From an uncultured bacterium (GTDB taxonomy: Bacteria > Planctomycetota > UBA1135 > GCA-002686595): a stretch of DNA of 28,738 nt. The notes below the pieces were generated by a model that made no database searches, had not been told where the DNA came from, and saw only the letters and a program-made list of their open reading frames with translations. The stretch is from positions 1 through 28,738 of the forward strand of contig CADEGS010000031.1 in NCBI GenBank assembly GCA_902826945.1, read 5' to 3'. How positions within the stretch are numbered: the first letter of the stretch is position 1; the number at the start of each line of letters is the position of its first letter. The translations under genes and the position numbers were made by a program. Below, piece by piece: positions 13,631 through 21,996 of this stretch.

Positions 13631-14647
13631 CTAGAGAACCTCGGCCTTCTGGATGACGACCGGGTCGTTCGGCCTTTCGCCCGTCGCGGCAGCGGAGCCG
13701 ATGGCATCCACGACAGCCTGCCCCTCGACGACCATGCCGAAGACGGTGTCCCCGCCGTCACGAGCATGCGTCTGACTGTTCGAGAGTGCGATGGCGAACA
13801 AGGCGTCGGCGGAATCCTGGTCCTGACCCACCCGGATCGAGCTCACGGCATAAGGGAAGTGCTTGAGCGCCGAGGGTTCGAGCGGGGTCTTGTCCCCCGA
13901 GCCACCCTTGCCCCAGTTCTCCGGTGTCTCGAGGTCGCGACTGTTCGGATCGCCTCCCTCAACGAAGCCCTGGGCGATGCGATGGAAGCGCGTCCCGTCA
14001 TACTCCCCGGCCCGGCAGTGGGCGAGGAAGCGCTCAACGTGCGCCGGAGCCAGATCGGCGTACAGCCCCAGGACGATCTCCCCGGCGCTCGTCACGAGCC
14101 GGACGCGGGGCGCGTCCTCCGCCAGGGCAGGGTTTTCTCGAAGGCTCGGGTGGGCGTCCTTCCAGTCGCCCAGCCCCTGAATGCGACTTCGTAGCTGATC
14201 CGGCAGTGTTGCCGCTCCTCCCTTGTTGTCCGGCCACGGCAGGCGGACGAGCGGGTGATCGGGCCAGCCCGCCTCGAGCTCGTCCAGCGCCGCACGCGCC
14301 CCGACGAGGTCCTTCGCCTCCACCAGCGCCACGACCTGCATCGCCTTCGCGTAGGGCGCGGCAGCCTCCCCTCGCAGCTCCTCGGTGAGATCCCCCAGCA
14401 CCGGAGCCGTCGCCGCGCTGACGGTGATGTCGTCCGGGCCGACCACGGCGTCCAGCTTGGCCCACCCGCCGAGCGCGTTCTTGTGGCTGGCCTCGCGGCG
14501 CTGCTGCAGCAGGAGGATCAGCGCGGCGATGCCCAGGAAGACGAGGAGCCCGGTCTTCCAGTGCCGGGACACGAACGTGTTGAACTCCGTGTCCTGCTGG
14601 GTCGAGGCGATCGTGACGGAGGTCGCCGCCTTGTGCTTGGCTGCCAT
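13631..14647 (-). CDS. Membrane-anchored cyclophilin-type peptidyl-prolyl isomerase
   Basis: 338 residues from an ATG. One membrane helix at about 32-48 follows a short N-terminal region, then a ~130-residue helical linker, and a cyclophilin domain from ~180 to the end: VRLVTSAGEIVLGLYADLAP, DGTRFHRIAQGFVEGGD (with the catalytic-type Arg-Phe-His), and VFGMVVEGQAVVDAI. The domain is probably periplasmic, where it would speed proline isomerisation during protein folding. The TPR-like linker before the isomerase domain resembles the YfgM-type anchor region found in other bacteria, which is a guess. The ATG is preceded by a pyrimidine-rich stretch rather than a ribosome-binding site. Convergent with parB across the parS sites. 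Confidence 0.9.
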   Translation of the reverse strand: MAAKHKAATSVTIASTQQDTEFNTFVSRHWKTGLLVFLGIAALILLLQQRREASHKNALGGWAKLDAVVGPDDITVSAATAPVLGDLTEELRGEAAAPYAKAMQVVALVEAKDLVGARAALDELEAGWPDHPLVRLPWPDNKGGAATLPDQLRSRIQGLGDWKDAHPSLRENPALAEDAPRVRLVTSAGEIVLGLYADLAPAHVERFLAHCRAGEYDGTRFHRIAQGFVEGGDPNSRDLETPENWGKGGSGDKTPLEPSALKHFPYAVSSIRVGQDQDSADALFAIALSNSQTHARDGGDTVFGMVVEGQAVVDAIGSAAATGERPNDPVVIQKAEVL

Positions 14648-14965
14648 GAGGAGGTCAAAGGGGGTCTAAAGGACCGTCGAAGTGGCGGTTGGGGAGTTCC
14701 TGCCCCGCGGGCGGACCGAGGCCGGGCAGCGCTGCGCAGGGCGCGGGCGATCCGGCTCCCCTTCAGGAACCGCTCGCGCCGCGCCGGCGAGCCCTCGGAG
14801 CGAAGGGCCCCAAGGCTTAATATCCCCCCCCGAAACGCGCAAGCCTTCCCAGGCCCCGGCGCTCGTCGGGGCGACCCGCCCCAGCGTCCGGTGCGTGAGG
14901 ACGCGAGCGCAACGCCGCTCGCCGATCCGCCAACCCCCGCGGCCCTGCGCCGCACCCCCGCTTCC
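14648..14965. promoter_or_regulatory. 318-bp divergent intergenic region
   Basis: The region between the cyclophilin and DUF3352-like genes. No ORF looks coding. The only AT-rich spot is CTTAATATCC around 14816-14825, which gives a -10-like TAATAT on the plus strand (14818-14823) and TATTAA on the minus strand, with no convincing -35 partner at 16-18 bp for either. It is followed by a run of eight C residues. Long leaders for both genes are implied if it is a promoter. Confidence 0.3.
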
Positions 14966-16750
14966 ATGAACCTCTCGCTTCTGCTCGGCCTCGTCCCCCT
15001 CCTGGCCCCCGCGGCCGACCAAGCCGCGCTCCACCCGCGCGACGCCGTGGTCTTCTTCGCCATGCCCGACGTCCCGGGCCTCGTCGCCGCCTACGGCCAG
15101 GCGCCGCTCGTGAAGCTCCTGAAGGACGAGCAGGTCCACCAGGCGCTCCAGCCCTTCGGCGTGGACGCGGCCAGCCTCGACGTCGAGGCCCTCCTCGGCA
15201 GCGCGATCGCGGGCGTGACCGGCGGCGCGGAGAACACGGACCTGATCCGCGGCGTCCAGTCGCTCTCCTTCTCGGCCTCGTTCACGGGGAAGCCGGGCCC
15301 GGACACGGCCGGCTTCGAGCTCGTGCTCGACTACGTCTCGGCGGACACCGCGAAGAAGGCCGAGGGGCTGCTGCGCCAGCGCTTCGGCGGCGAGGGCGGA
15401 GCGCTGCAGCTCCCCTTCGACGACGGCGCGATCCCCGGCTGGACCTCCGTCGAGGGCGCGCGCCTGTGGCTCGGCGGGGGGACCTGCACGAGCGACGCGA
15501 CGATGGCGCGCGCGAAGGCGGCGGACAAGGGCCTCGACGGCGATGCGCTCTACCAGAGCGTCCGCGCCGGCCTGCCCGCCGCGGCCGGGACCACGATCGC
15601 CGTCGGCTTCCTGCGCTCCTCGCCCTGGAAGATGGCGCAGGAGCAGGCAGGCGAGGACGTGGCGGCGATGGCGACCGTCGCCGGCGCCTTCGACCCGCTG
15701 CCGGGCCCGACCGCGGTGCACATGGCGCTCGTGGGCGACCGCTTCGTGACGGAGACCTTCAGCGCCACGACCGAGCCGCCGGCCGTGCTCGGCGTGCAGG
15801 CCGTGGACCCGACCTGGCTCGACCTCGTGCCCGCGGGCGTCATGTTCGCCTACGGCGGGACGCTCGACGCGAAGCGCATGGCGAACCTCGTCCACGGCGC
15901 GATGAGCGCGATGAAGGCGGACGAGCAGCACGCACGGATGGCGCAGCAGGCGCTGCCCGTCTTCGAGAAGCTCGGCCCGAACCTCGTGTTCTACTCCGAC
16001 CCGATCCGCGGCCTGGGCCTGCCGGTGTACCTGTGGGCGGAGCTGAAGAGCCCCGAGGGCTTCCAGGAGGAGTTCGCGACGGCGCTGACGCAGCTCTTCT
16101 CGGCCAGGGGCGTCGAGGTCTCGACGCGCGAGTACAAGGTGAAGAGCGCGTCGGGCGAGCGCATCGGCGTGCCGATCACGACGCTGAAGCTGCCCGAGGA
16201 CATGATGCAGGGCCCGATGAACGTCTCGCCGTCGTTCGCGGTGCTCGGCGGCAAGCTCCTGGCGGCGCCGAGCTCGACGCAGGTCAAGCGCGAGATCAAG
16301 CGCTTCCACGGCGGCGAGCCCGAGGAGGGCGAGCCCGCGGCGGGCGTGAGCCCGTTCCGCGCGGCCGGCATGGCGCCGCCGAAGGACGCGCGCTCGGTCG
16401 CGCTGATGGACTGGGGCGCGCTGTTCGACGGCGTGCTCTCGCTGGTCAAGACCTTCGGCGGCATGGCCGCCATGGGCGGCGGCGAGCTCCCGTTCGACCC
16501 GAGCCAGCTCCCGCCCGCCGAGACGTTCACGCGCTTCTTCCGCCCGACCCTGCACTGGTCCGTGCGCACCGACAAGGGGCTGCGGCGCCACCACGAGGCG
16601 TCGTTCGGCCCCGAGACGATGGCGGCGCTGGCCGCCGCCGGCTTCGCCGCCAAGCAGCAGTTCGAGAGCCAGATGGGCATGGGCATGGGCATGGGCGAGC
16701 CGATGATCCTCGACGACGCGAGCGGTCAGGCGGCAGAAGAGCCGCGCTGA
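14966..16750 (+). CDS. Exported protein, DUF3352-like
   Basis: 594 residues. A short hydrophobic N-terminus (residues 1-16, cut after LLAPAAD region) suggests export. The start LHPRDAVVFFAMPDVPGLVAAYGQAPLVKLLKDEQV matches the pattern of DUF3352 proteins (exposed to view as 'xADAxxYxxxPDVxxLxxxxxxxPLxxLLxDxxV'). The rest alternates beta strands and helices with no catalytic motif that I can see. The function is unknown; similar proteins are common among exported proteins of planctomycetes and myxobacteria as far as I recall. Near the C-terminus is a run of four Met-Gly pairs from a DNA hexamer repeat. It stands 53 bp ahead of the DUF374 gene and may be co-transcribed. Confidence 0.6.
   Translation: MNLSLLLGLVPLLAPAADQAALHPRDAVVFFAMPDVPGLVAAYGQAPLVKLLKDEQVHQALQPFGVDAASLDVEALLGSAIAGVTGGAENTDLIRGVQSLSFSASFTGKPGPDTAGFELVLDYVSADTAKKAEGLLRQRFGGEGGALQLPFDDGAIPGWTSVEGARLWLGGGTCTSDATMARAKAADKGLDGDALYQSVRAGLPAAAGTTIAVGFLRSSPWKMAQEQAGEDVAAMATVAGAFDPLPGPTAVHMALVGDRFVTETFSATTEPPAVLGVQAVDPTWLDLVPAGVMFAYGGTLDAKRMANLVHGAMSAMKADEQHARMAQQALPVFEKLGPNLVFYSDPIRGLGLPVYLWAELKSPEGFQEEFATALTQLFSARGVEVSTREYKVKSASGERIGVPITTLKLPEDMMQGPMNVSPSFAVLGGKLLAAPSSTQVKREIKRFHGGEPEEGEPAAGVSPFRAAGMAPPKDARSVALMDWGALFDGVLSLVKTFGGMAAMGGGELPFDPSQLPPAETFTRFFRPTLHWSVRTDKGLRRHHEASFGPETMAALAAAGFAAKQQFESQMGMGMGMGEPMILDDASGQAAEEPR
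16673..16696 (+). repeat. Four tandem ATGGGC hexamers
   Basis: Four perfect in-frame copies of ATGGGC (starts at 16673, 16679, 16685 and 16691) encode (Met-Gly)4 near the C-terminus of the DUF3352-like protein. Copy number could vary without a frameshift. Confidence 0.9.
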
Positions 16751-16803
16751 GCACGGTCACGGCCGCGGAGCGCGAGGGGCGTGCGTCGGGCCTGCGCCGG
16801 CGC

Positions 16804-17472
16804 ATGCGCGTCGCGCGCCGCGCGCTCGGCGGCTGGGCGCTCGAGCGCGTCGGTCCGGCCGGCGTCGCGGCGCTGGCGCGGAGCTGGCGCTTCGAGCGCC
16901 TCGGCGTCGAGCACCGCGACGCCGCGTTCGCGGCGGGCGCGTGCGTGCTCGCGCTGTGGCACGGTCGGCTCCTGCTCGCGCTCGCCGCGCACGAGAGCGG
17001 CCGCTACAGCGTGCTCGTCTCGCCGTCGGACGACGGCACGCTGGTCGCGCGGCTGCTCGAGCGGCGCGGCCAGCGCGTCGTGCGCGGCTCCACGAACAAG
17101 GCGCCCGCGCGCGCGCTGCGCGCCCTCGCCGCGGAGCTCGCGGCCGGCCGGCGCGTCGTCCTGACGCCCGACGGCCCGCGCGGCCCGCTGCACGCGGCGA
17201 ACCGCGGCGCGGCGTGGCTCTCCTCGCGCTCTGGCGCGGCGATCCTGCCGCTCGGGCACGCGTGCGACCGCGCCTGGCGGCTCGCGAGCTGGGACCGCTT
17301 CACGATCCCGCGCCCCGGCGCGCGCGTCGCGCTCGTCTACGCGCCGCCGCTCCGCGTGCCCGCCGGCGCCGACGAGGCCGCGCTGGCGGCGGCCACGAGC
17401 GCGCTGCGCGAGCGGCTGCTCGACGCCGAGCGCCGCGGGCGCGCGCACCTCGGCCTCGGGGAGGAGCCGTGA
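16804..17472 (+). CDS. DUF374 lysophospholipid acyltransferase-like protein
   Basis: 222 residues from the ATG at 16804; an in-frame CTG at 16747 overlapping the previous stop is possible but less likely, and no strong ribosome-binding site precedes the ATG. Conserved DUF374 blocks: ACVLALWHGRLLLAL (46-60), VLVSPSDDGTLVARLLERRG (70-89), VVRGSTNKAPARALRAL (92-108), VVLTPDGPRGP (118-128). The family belongs to the LPLAT acyltransferases and is linked in many Gram-negatives to lipid A or envelope lipid assembly. The stop overlaps the DUF72 GTG by 4 bp. Confidence 0.88.
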   Translation: MRVARRALGGWALERVGPAGVAALARSWRFERLGVEHRDAAFAAGACVLALWHGRLLLALAAHESGRYSVLVSPSDDGTLVARLLERRGQRVVRGSTNKAPARALRALAAELAAGRRVVLTPDGPRGPLHAANRGAAWLSSRSGAAILPLGHACDRAWRLASWDRFTIPRPGARVALVYAPPLRVPAGADEAALAAATSALRERLLDAERRGRAHLGLGEEP

Positions 17473-18353
17473 TCCGCGTCGGCACCGCCGGCTGGTCCTA
17501 TCCCGACTGGGAGGGGATCGTCTACCCCGCGCGCAAGCCGCGCGGCTTCCACCCGCTGCGCCATCTGGCGCGCTACGTGGACTGCGTCGAGGTCAACGCC
17601 TCCTTCTACGGAGAGCTCTCCGAGGAGACGACGCGCCGCTGGGTCGCGCTGGTCGAGGAGCGCCCCGACTTCCGCTTCAGCGCCAAGCTGCACCGCGCGT
17701 TCACGCACGAGGCCTGGAGCGCGCTCGCGCCCGACCCCGCCGCGCGCGGCGGCGCGTTTCGCGCGGCGCTCGAGCCGTTGCGCGAGGCCGGGCGGCTCGC
17801 GTGCGTGCTGGCGCAGTTCCCGCTGTCGTTCTCCGCCACGCCCGCGGCGCGCGAGCGGCTGGAGCGCATCGCGGCGCTCTTCGCGGGGCTGCCGCTCGTG
17901 CTCGAGCTGCGCCACCGGAGCTGGTACGAGCCCGACGCGCTCGCGTCGCTCGCGCCGCTCGGCGTCTCGCTCGCGCGCATCGACCTTCCGGACGGTCCGA
18001 GCCATCCGCCCGCCGACGCGCCGGCGCAGGGCGCGCTCGGCTACCTGCGCCTGCACGGGCGCAACGCCGCGACCTGGTTCGCGCGCGGGGCGGGTCGCGA
18101 CCAGCGCTACGATTACCTCTACGCGCCGGACGAGCTCGACGGGGTCGTGCGCCTCGCGCGCCGCCTCGCGCAAGGCCGCGACGAGACGCTCGTGATCACG
18201 AACAACCACTTCGCGGGCAAGGCCGTGGCGAACGCGCTCGAGATCTTGGCCGGCCTGGGGCGCGCGCCGCGCGCGCCGGCGGAGCTCGTCGCCGCCTACC
18301 CGCGCCTCGCGCGCGCGGTGCGCGCGGAGGGTCAGCCGCCGCTCTTCGGATGA
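17469..18353 (+). CDS. DUF72 (YecE-like) TIM-barrel protein
   Basis: 294 residues from a GTG with GAGGAG just upstream; GTGA overlap with the DUF374 stop. Family marks: VGTAGWSYPDWEGIVYP at the N-terminus, VEVNASFYG (strand 2), FRFSAKLHRAFTH, LVLELRHRSWY, YLRLHGRNAATWF, and VITNNHFAGKAVANALEI at the end. DUF72 proteins have a TIM-barrel fold related to sugar-phosphate isomerases; their reaction is unknown. Coupled on both sides, so it belongs to a three-gene unit with DUF374 and the hydrolase. Confidence 0.95.
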   Translation: MIRVGTAGWSYPDWEGIVYPARKPRGFHPLRHLARYVDCVEVNASFYGELSEETTRRWVALVEERPDFRFSAKLHRAFTHEAWSALAPDPAARGGAFRAALEPLREAGRLACVLAQFPLSFSATPAARERLERIAALFAGLPLVLELRHRSWYEPDALASLAPLGVSLARIDLPDGPSHPPADAPAQGALGYLRLHGRNAATWFARGAGRDQRYDYLYAPDELDGVVRLARRLAQGRDETLVITNNHFAGKAVANALEILAGLGRAPRAPAELVAAYPRLARAVRAEGQPPLFG

Positions 18354-19201
18354 GCGCGCCCTCCGAGCGCCCGGTCGTGCTCGCCGACGCGCGCGAGCCG
18401 GCGCGCCGCGTGCGCCTGTGGATCGACGAGCCCGCCGGCGCGGCCGGCCGGCGCTCGGCCGTGCTCGTCCTGCACGGCTTCAAGGGCTTCGCGCACTGGG
18501 GCTTCTTCCCCGAGATCGCGCGCCGGCTCGCGCGCGCGGGGCACCTGGCGGTGCGACTCGACGTGTCGGGCACCGGCGTCGGCGACGACCCGCTCGTCCT
18601 CGACGACGAGGAGGCCTTCGCGCGCAACACGGTCTCGCGCGAGATCGAGGATCTCGAGCGCGCGCGCGCCTGGGTCGCCGCGCGCCCCGACGTGGACCCC
18701 GAGCGCGTCGGCTTCCTCGGCCACAGCATGGGCGGCGGCGTGGGGCTCCTGCACGCCGCGCAGCACGGCGGCTGGCGCGCGCTCGTCGGGTGGGCGGCGG
18801 TGGCGAGCTTCCTGCGCCTCGCGCCCGAAGCGATCGCGCGCTGGAGGTCCGAGGGCGTGGCGCGCTTCCCGAACGCGCGCACGGGGCAGGAGCACCGCGT
18901 GTACGCGAGCTGGGTCGAGGACCTCGAGCGCGGCGGCGCGCGCCTGGACGTGCCGCGCGCGTGCCGCTCCGTGCGGGCGCCGACCCTGCTCGTCCACGGC
19001 GCGCGCGACGAGACGGTGCCGCTGGCCGAGGGACAGGCGCTCGCCGCGGCGTTGCCCGCGGCCGTGGGTCGGCTCGTCGTGCTGCCCGAGGGCGGCCACA
19101 CGTTCGGAGCGACGCATCCGCTCGGCGCGACGAGCGAGGCGCTCGAGCGGCTCTTCGAGCCGACGCTCGAGCACTTCGCGCGCCACCTGGCGTACGGGTA
19201 G
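18350..19201 (+). CDS. Alpha/beta hydrolase
   Basis: 283 residues; the ATG overlaps the DUF72 stop by 4 bp (ATGA). LVLHGFKGFAHWGFF forms the oxyanion-hole region, GFLGHSMGGG carries the nucleophile Ser126, Asp220 lies in LLVHGARDETVP and His250 in LPEGGHTFGATHP. This resembles the DLH/BAAT-type esterase or acyl-peptidase-like hydrolases; the substrate is unknown. No signal peptide, so it is probably cytoplasmic. A hairpin 69 bp downstream may end the transcript. Confidence 0.9.
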   Translation: MSAPSERPVVLADAREPARRVRLWIDEPAGAAGRRSAVLVLHGFKGFAHWGFFPEIARRLARAGHLAVRLDVSGTGVGDDPLVLDDEEAFARNTVSREIEDLERARAWVAARPDVDPERVGFLGHSMGGGVGLLHAAQHGGWRALVGWAAVASFLRLAPEAIARWRSEGVARFPNARTGQEHRVYASWVEDLERGGARLDVPRACRSVRAPTLLVHGARDETVPLAEGQALAAALPAAVGRLVVLPEGGHTFGATHPLGATSEALERLFEPTLEHFARHLAYG

Positions 19202-19269
19202 GCGCGCCGCGCCTTCGAGGCGTCCCGCCGCGCGTTTGTAGGCCCTGCCCGAGCGCCTGCCGGGGAGTA

Positions 19270-19288
19270 CCGGGTGGAGCGCACCCGG
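19270..19288 (+). terminator. Possible terminator after the alpha/beta hydrolase
   Basis: CCGGGTG-GAGCG-CACCCGG, a 7-bp perfect stem with a 5-nt loop, followed 13 nt later by CTTTTG (19301-19306). The T-run is displaced, so termination is only suggested. Confidence 0.4.
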
Positions 19289-19357
19289 GCGCGGCGCTAG
19301 CTTTTGCGCACCTCCGGTCCCAGGAGTCCCTTCCGGACACCGACCCGTCCCGGAACC

Positions 19358-20842
19358 GTGCACGCCGTGCAGCCCTCCGCCGTCCTGACGTTCGCGACGC
19401 TGAGCGTCGTCTCGCTCCTCGCGATCTACGGCGTGCACCGCCTGTGGATGATCGGCCGCTTCCGCTGGCGGCGGCAGGCCGACGCCGGGCCGGGGGCGGC
19501 GGAGCGCGACTGGCCGAGCGTCACGGTGCAGCTCCCGCTCTACAACGAGCGCACGGTCGCGGCGCGCCTGCTGCGCGCGGTGGGAGCGCTCGACTACCCG
19601 CGCGAGCGGCTCGAGATCCAGGTGCTCGACGACTCGACCGACGAGACGCGCGCGATCGTGCGCGCGGAGGTGCGCGCGCTCGTCGAGCGCGGCCTCGCGG
19701 CGCGCGTCGTCGAGCGGCCCGACCGCCGCGGCTACAAGGCGGGCGCGCTCGACCACGGCCTGGCCAGCGCGCGCGGCGCGCTCGTGTGCATCTTCGACGC
19801 GGACTTCGTGCCCGAGCCCGACTTCCTGCGCCGCATCGTGCCGCACTTCGAGGACCCGCGCGTCGGCATGGTGCAGGCGCGCTGGGAGCACGTGAACCGC
19901 GAGGAGAGCCTGCTGACGCGCGCGCAGTCCACGCTGCTCGACGGGCACTTCGTCATCGAGCACACCGTGCGCCAGGACGCCGGGCTCTTCACGAACTTCA
20001 ACGGCACCGCCGGCGCCTGGCGGCGCGAGGCGATCGAGCGCTCGGGCGGCTGGGAGCACGACACGCTGACCGAGGACCTCGACCTCTCCTACCGCGCGCA
20101 GCTCGCGGGCTGGCGCTTCGTGTACCTGCCGCGCGTCGCCGCGCCGGCCGAGGTCCCCGGCGACATCGCGGCCTTCAAGTCGCAGCAGCACCGCTGGGCC
20201 AAGGGCAGCGTGCAGGTCGCGCGCAAGCTGGTCGGCCGCATCCTGCGCTCGGACCAGCCGCTGCGCGTGAAGGTCGAGGCGCTGGCGCACCTCGGCGGCA
20301 ACGCGGGCTATCCGCTCGTGCTCGCCTTCGGGCTCCTGATGCCGCTCTCGGTCGGGCGCATGCCGGTCGGCGGCTGGGCGCACCTCCTCCTGTTCGTCGT
20401 CAGCACGGTCTCGGTCGTGCTCTTCTACGAGCGCAGCCAGCGCGCGCTCGGCCGCCGCGGCCTGGCGCGCCTGCGCGACGTGCCGGCGGCGGTCTCGCTC
20501 GGGATCGGCATGTCGGTCAGCCAGACGCGCGCCGTGCTCGAGGGGCTGTTCGACCGCACCGGCGAGTTCGTGCGCACGCCCAAGCGCGGCGACGTCCCGC
20601 GCGCGCAGGGCTATCGCACCAGCCTGCGCGGCCTGCCCGGGATCGAGCTCCTCGTCGCGGCCTGGCTGGCGTGGGCACTCTTCCTCGCCTGCCGCCGCAC
20701 GCAGTGGGCCTCGCTGCCCTTCCTCTTGCTCTTCTTCTCGGGCTTCGCGTGGGTCGGCGGCGCGTCGCTCGCGCTGTGGCTGCGCGGCCGGCGCGGCGCG
20801 CCCGCGCTGCCGCAGGCGCAGGGCGCTACGAGCCGATCTTGA
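19358..20842 (+). CDS. Processive GT2 glycosyltransferase, cellulose/glucomannan synthase-like
   Basis: 494 residues from the GTG at 19358 (GTG at 19367 and TTG at 19304 are alternatives; none has a strong ribosome-binding site). An N-terminal membrane helix (~7-27) precedes a GT2 catalytic domain: VTVQLPLYNE (56-64), VLDDSTDET (89-97), FDADF with the metal-binding Asp147/Asp149, NFNGTAGAWRR, the TEDLDLSYRAQLAGW block with the general-base Asp240 region, and the processive motif QQHRW (276-280). Three to four membrane helices follow. This arrangement fits CslA-like or CESA-like synthases that make and extrude beta-linked polysaccharide. No BcsB, PilZ domain or export partner is nearby. Its last 17 bp overlap the convergent Spondin_N gene. 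Confidence 0.92.
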   Translation: MHAVQPSAVLTFATLSVVSLLAIYGVHRLWMIGRFRWRRQADAGPGAAERDWPSVTVQLPLYNERTVAARLLRAVGALDYPRERLEIQVLDDSTDETRAIVRAEVRALVERGLAARVVERPDRRGYKAGALDHGLASARGALVCIFDADFVPEPDFLRRIVPHFEDPRVGMVQARWEHVNREESLLTRAQSTLLDGHFVIEHTVRQDAGLFTNFNGTAGAWRREAIERSGGWEHDTLTEDLDLSYRAQLAGWRFVYLPRVAAPAEVPGDIAAFKSQQHRWAKGSVQVARKLVGRILRSDQPLRVKVEALAHLGGNAGYPLVLAFGLLMPLSVGRMPVGGWAHLLLFVVSTVSVVLFYERSQRALGRRGLARLRDVPAAVSLGIGMSVSQTRAVLEGLFDRTGEFVRTPKRGDVPRAQGYRTSLRGLPGIELLVAAWLAWALFLACRRTQWASLPFLLLFFSGFAWVGGASLALWLRGRRGAPALPQAQGATSRS

Positions 20843-21884
20843 TCTCGAGCGCCTCGGTCAGGCCGATGCGCGGCGGGCCGATCAGGATGCCCTGCACGTA
20901 GAAGCTCTGGCCGACGAGACCGGCCTGGAAAGGGATCGGGAGCGGGAAGGAGACCGGGCTCCCCGTCCAGCTCGCGCCGGTCAGCGCCTCGACGACGTTG
21001 CCGCCGACGAGCAGCTCGCCCGGCGCGCCCGGGCCCGACAGGCCGACGTTCGGGACGACCAGGCCCGCGGGAAAGAACGGCGTCGGCGCGTCGGTCGCGT
21101 AGAGGAAGGTCGAGGCCCCCGCGGCGAGCGTGCCCGAGGGGTCGGCCAGCCCGACCGTCAGCGTCTGCCCGAGGCGCGGCTGGCCGGAGAGCACGCCCAG
21201 GCTGCCGGCGGGATTCACCCCCGAGCCGTAGACCAGCGTGCTCCAGCGCCGGCGGAAGCGGAACGTGCCGAGCGGCGTCCCGTTCGCGAGCCCGCCGCTC
21301 GTGATCGCGGCGATCGGCGCCTTGGGGACGGTGTTGGCGTCCAGCGAGGTGAAGGTCGTGCCGCTGTCGGTGCCCGCGTCGTAGGCGAAGAGCGGCACGT
21401 CGACGTCCTGCCAGGCGCCGCCGGAGAGGAGCGCCAGGCCGTGCACGCCGACGAACCAGTCGGGGCTCGGCGCGATCATCGTGACCAGCGTCACGAGCGG
21501 GTGCAGGTCCGACACGACGAAGGCCGCGGCCGCCTGCCCCGGGAGGCCGAACACGGGCGGGCCCAGCACGACCGAGCTCGCGTGGCCGGTCGCGAACGCG
21601 GCCACGACCTCGGTCTGCAGGCCGCCGGTCGCGCCCAGCTCGGCCATGGCCTCGATGCCGGGCGTCGCGATCGCGCCGGGGCTCCAGAAGGAGACGCCCG
21701 CGTCGTGCGTGCCGCCGACGAGCGACGAGAAGTGCGCGCCGGCGGGGAAGCCGGCGGGATGCGTGGTCGCGGTCCAGCTCGCCTCGAAGGTCACGTCGTA
21801 GGCGGCGACGGAGCGCTGCGCGTCGGCGCGCGCGGCGAAGGCGGCGAGGAACAGGGGCAGGGCGAGGCAGGACGGGGTGCGCAT
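20826..21884 (-). CDS. Exported Spondin_N domain protein
   Basis: 352 residues from the ATG at 21884, which begins a clear signal peptide (RTPSCLALPLFLAAFAARADA, cut near residue 22). The Spondin_N domain is about residues 25-200: YDVTFEASW, FSSLVGGTHDAGVSFWSPG, ATPGIEAMAELG, APSPDWFVGVHGLALLSGGAWQD, YDAGTDSGTTFTS. In animals this domain occurs in extracellular matrix proteins; bacterial copies are extracellular and of unknown role. The last ~130 residues form a beta-rich tail (GVNPAGSLGVLSGQPRLGQTL ... PFQAGLVGQSFYVQG), similar in pattern to other exported proteins here. The 3' end overlaps the GT2 gene by 17 bp. Confidence 0.88.
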   Translation of the reverse strand: MRTPSCLALPLFLAAFAARADAQRSVAAYDVTFEASWTATTHPAGFPAGAHFSSLVGGTHDAGVSFWSPGAIATPGIEAMAELGATGGLQTEVVAAFATGHASSVVLGPPVFGLPGQAAAAFVVSDLHPLVTLVTMIAPSPDWFVGVHGLALLSGGAWQDVDVPLFAYDAGTDSGTTFTSLDANTVPKAPIAAITSGGLANGTPLGTFRFRRRWSTLVYGSGVNPAGSLGVLSGQPRLGQTLTVGLADPSGTLAAGASTFLYATDAPTPFFPAGLVVPNVGLSGPGAPGELLVGGNVVEALTGASWTGSPVSFPLPIPFQAGLVGQSFYVQGILIGPPRIGLTEALEIKIGS

Positions 21885-21996
21885 GGTGGTGGGGGACCGG
21901 TCCGGGGAGCGGCGGCGTGGCACGCCATCGTACGCGTGCCGCGGGGATCCGTGCGCCCCCCGAGACGGCGCTCGCGCGGCGGGCCGGAAGCGATTT

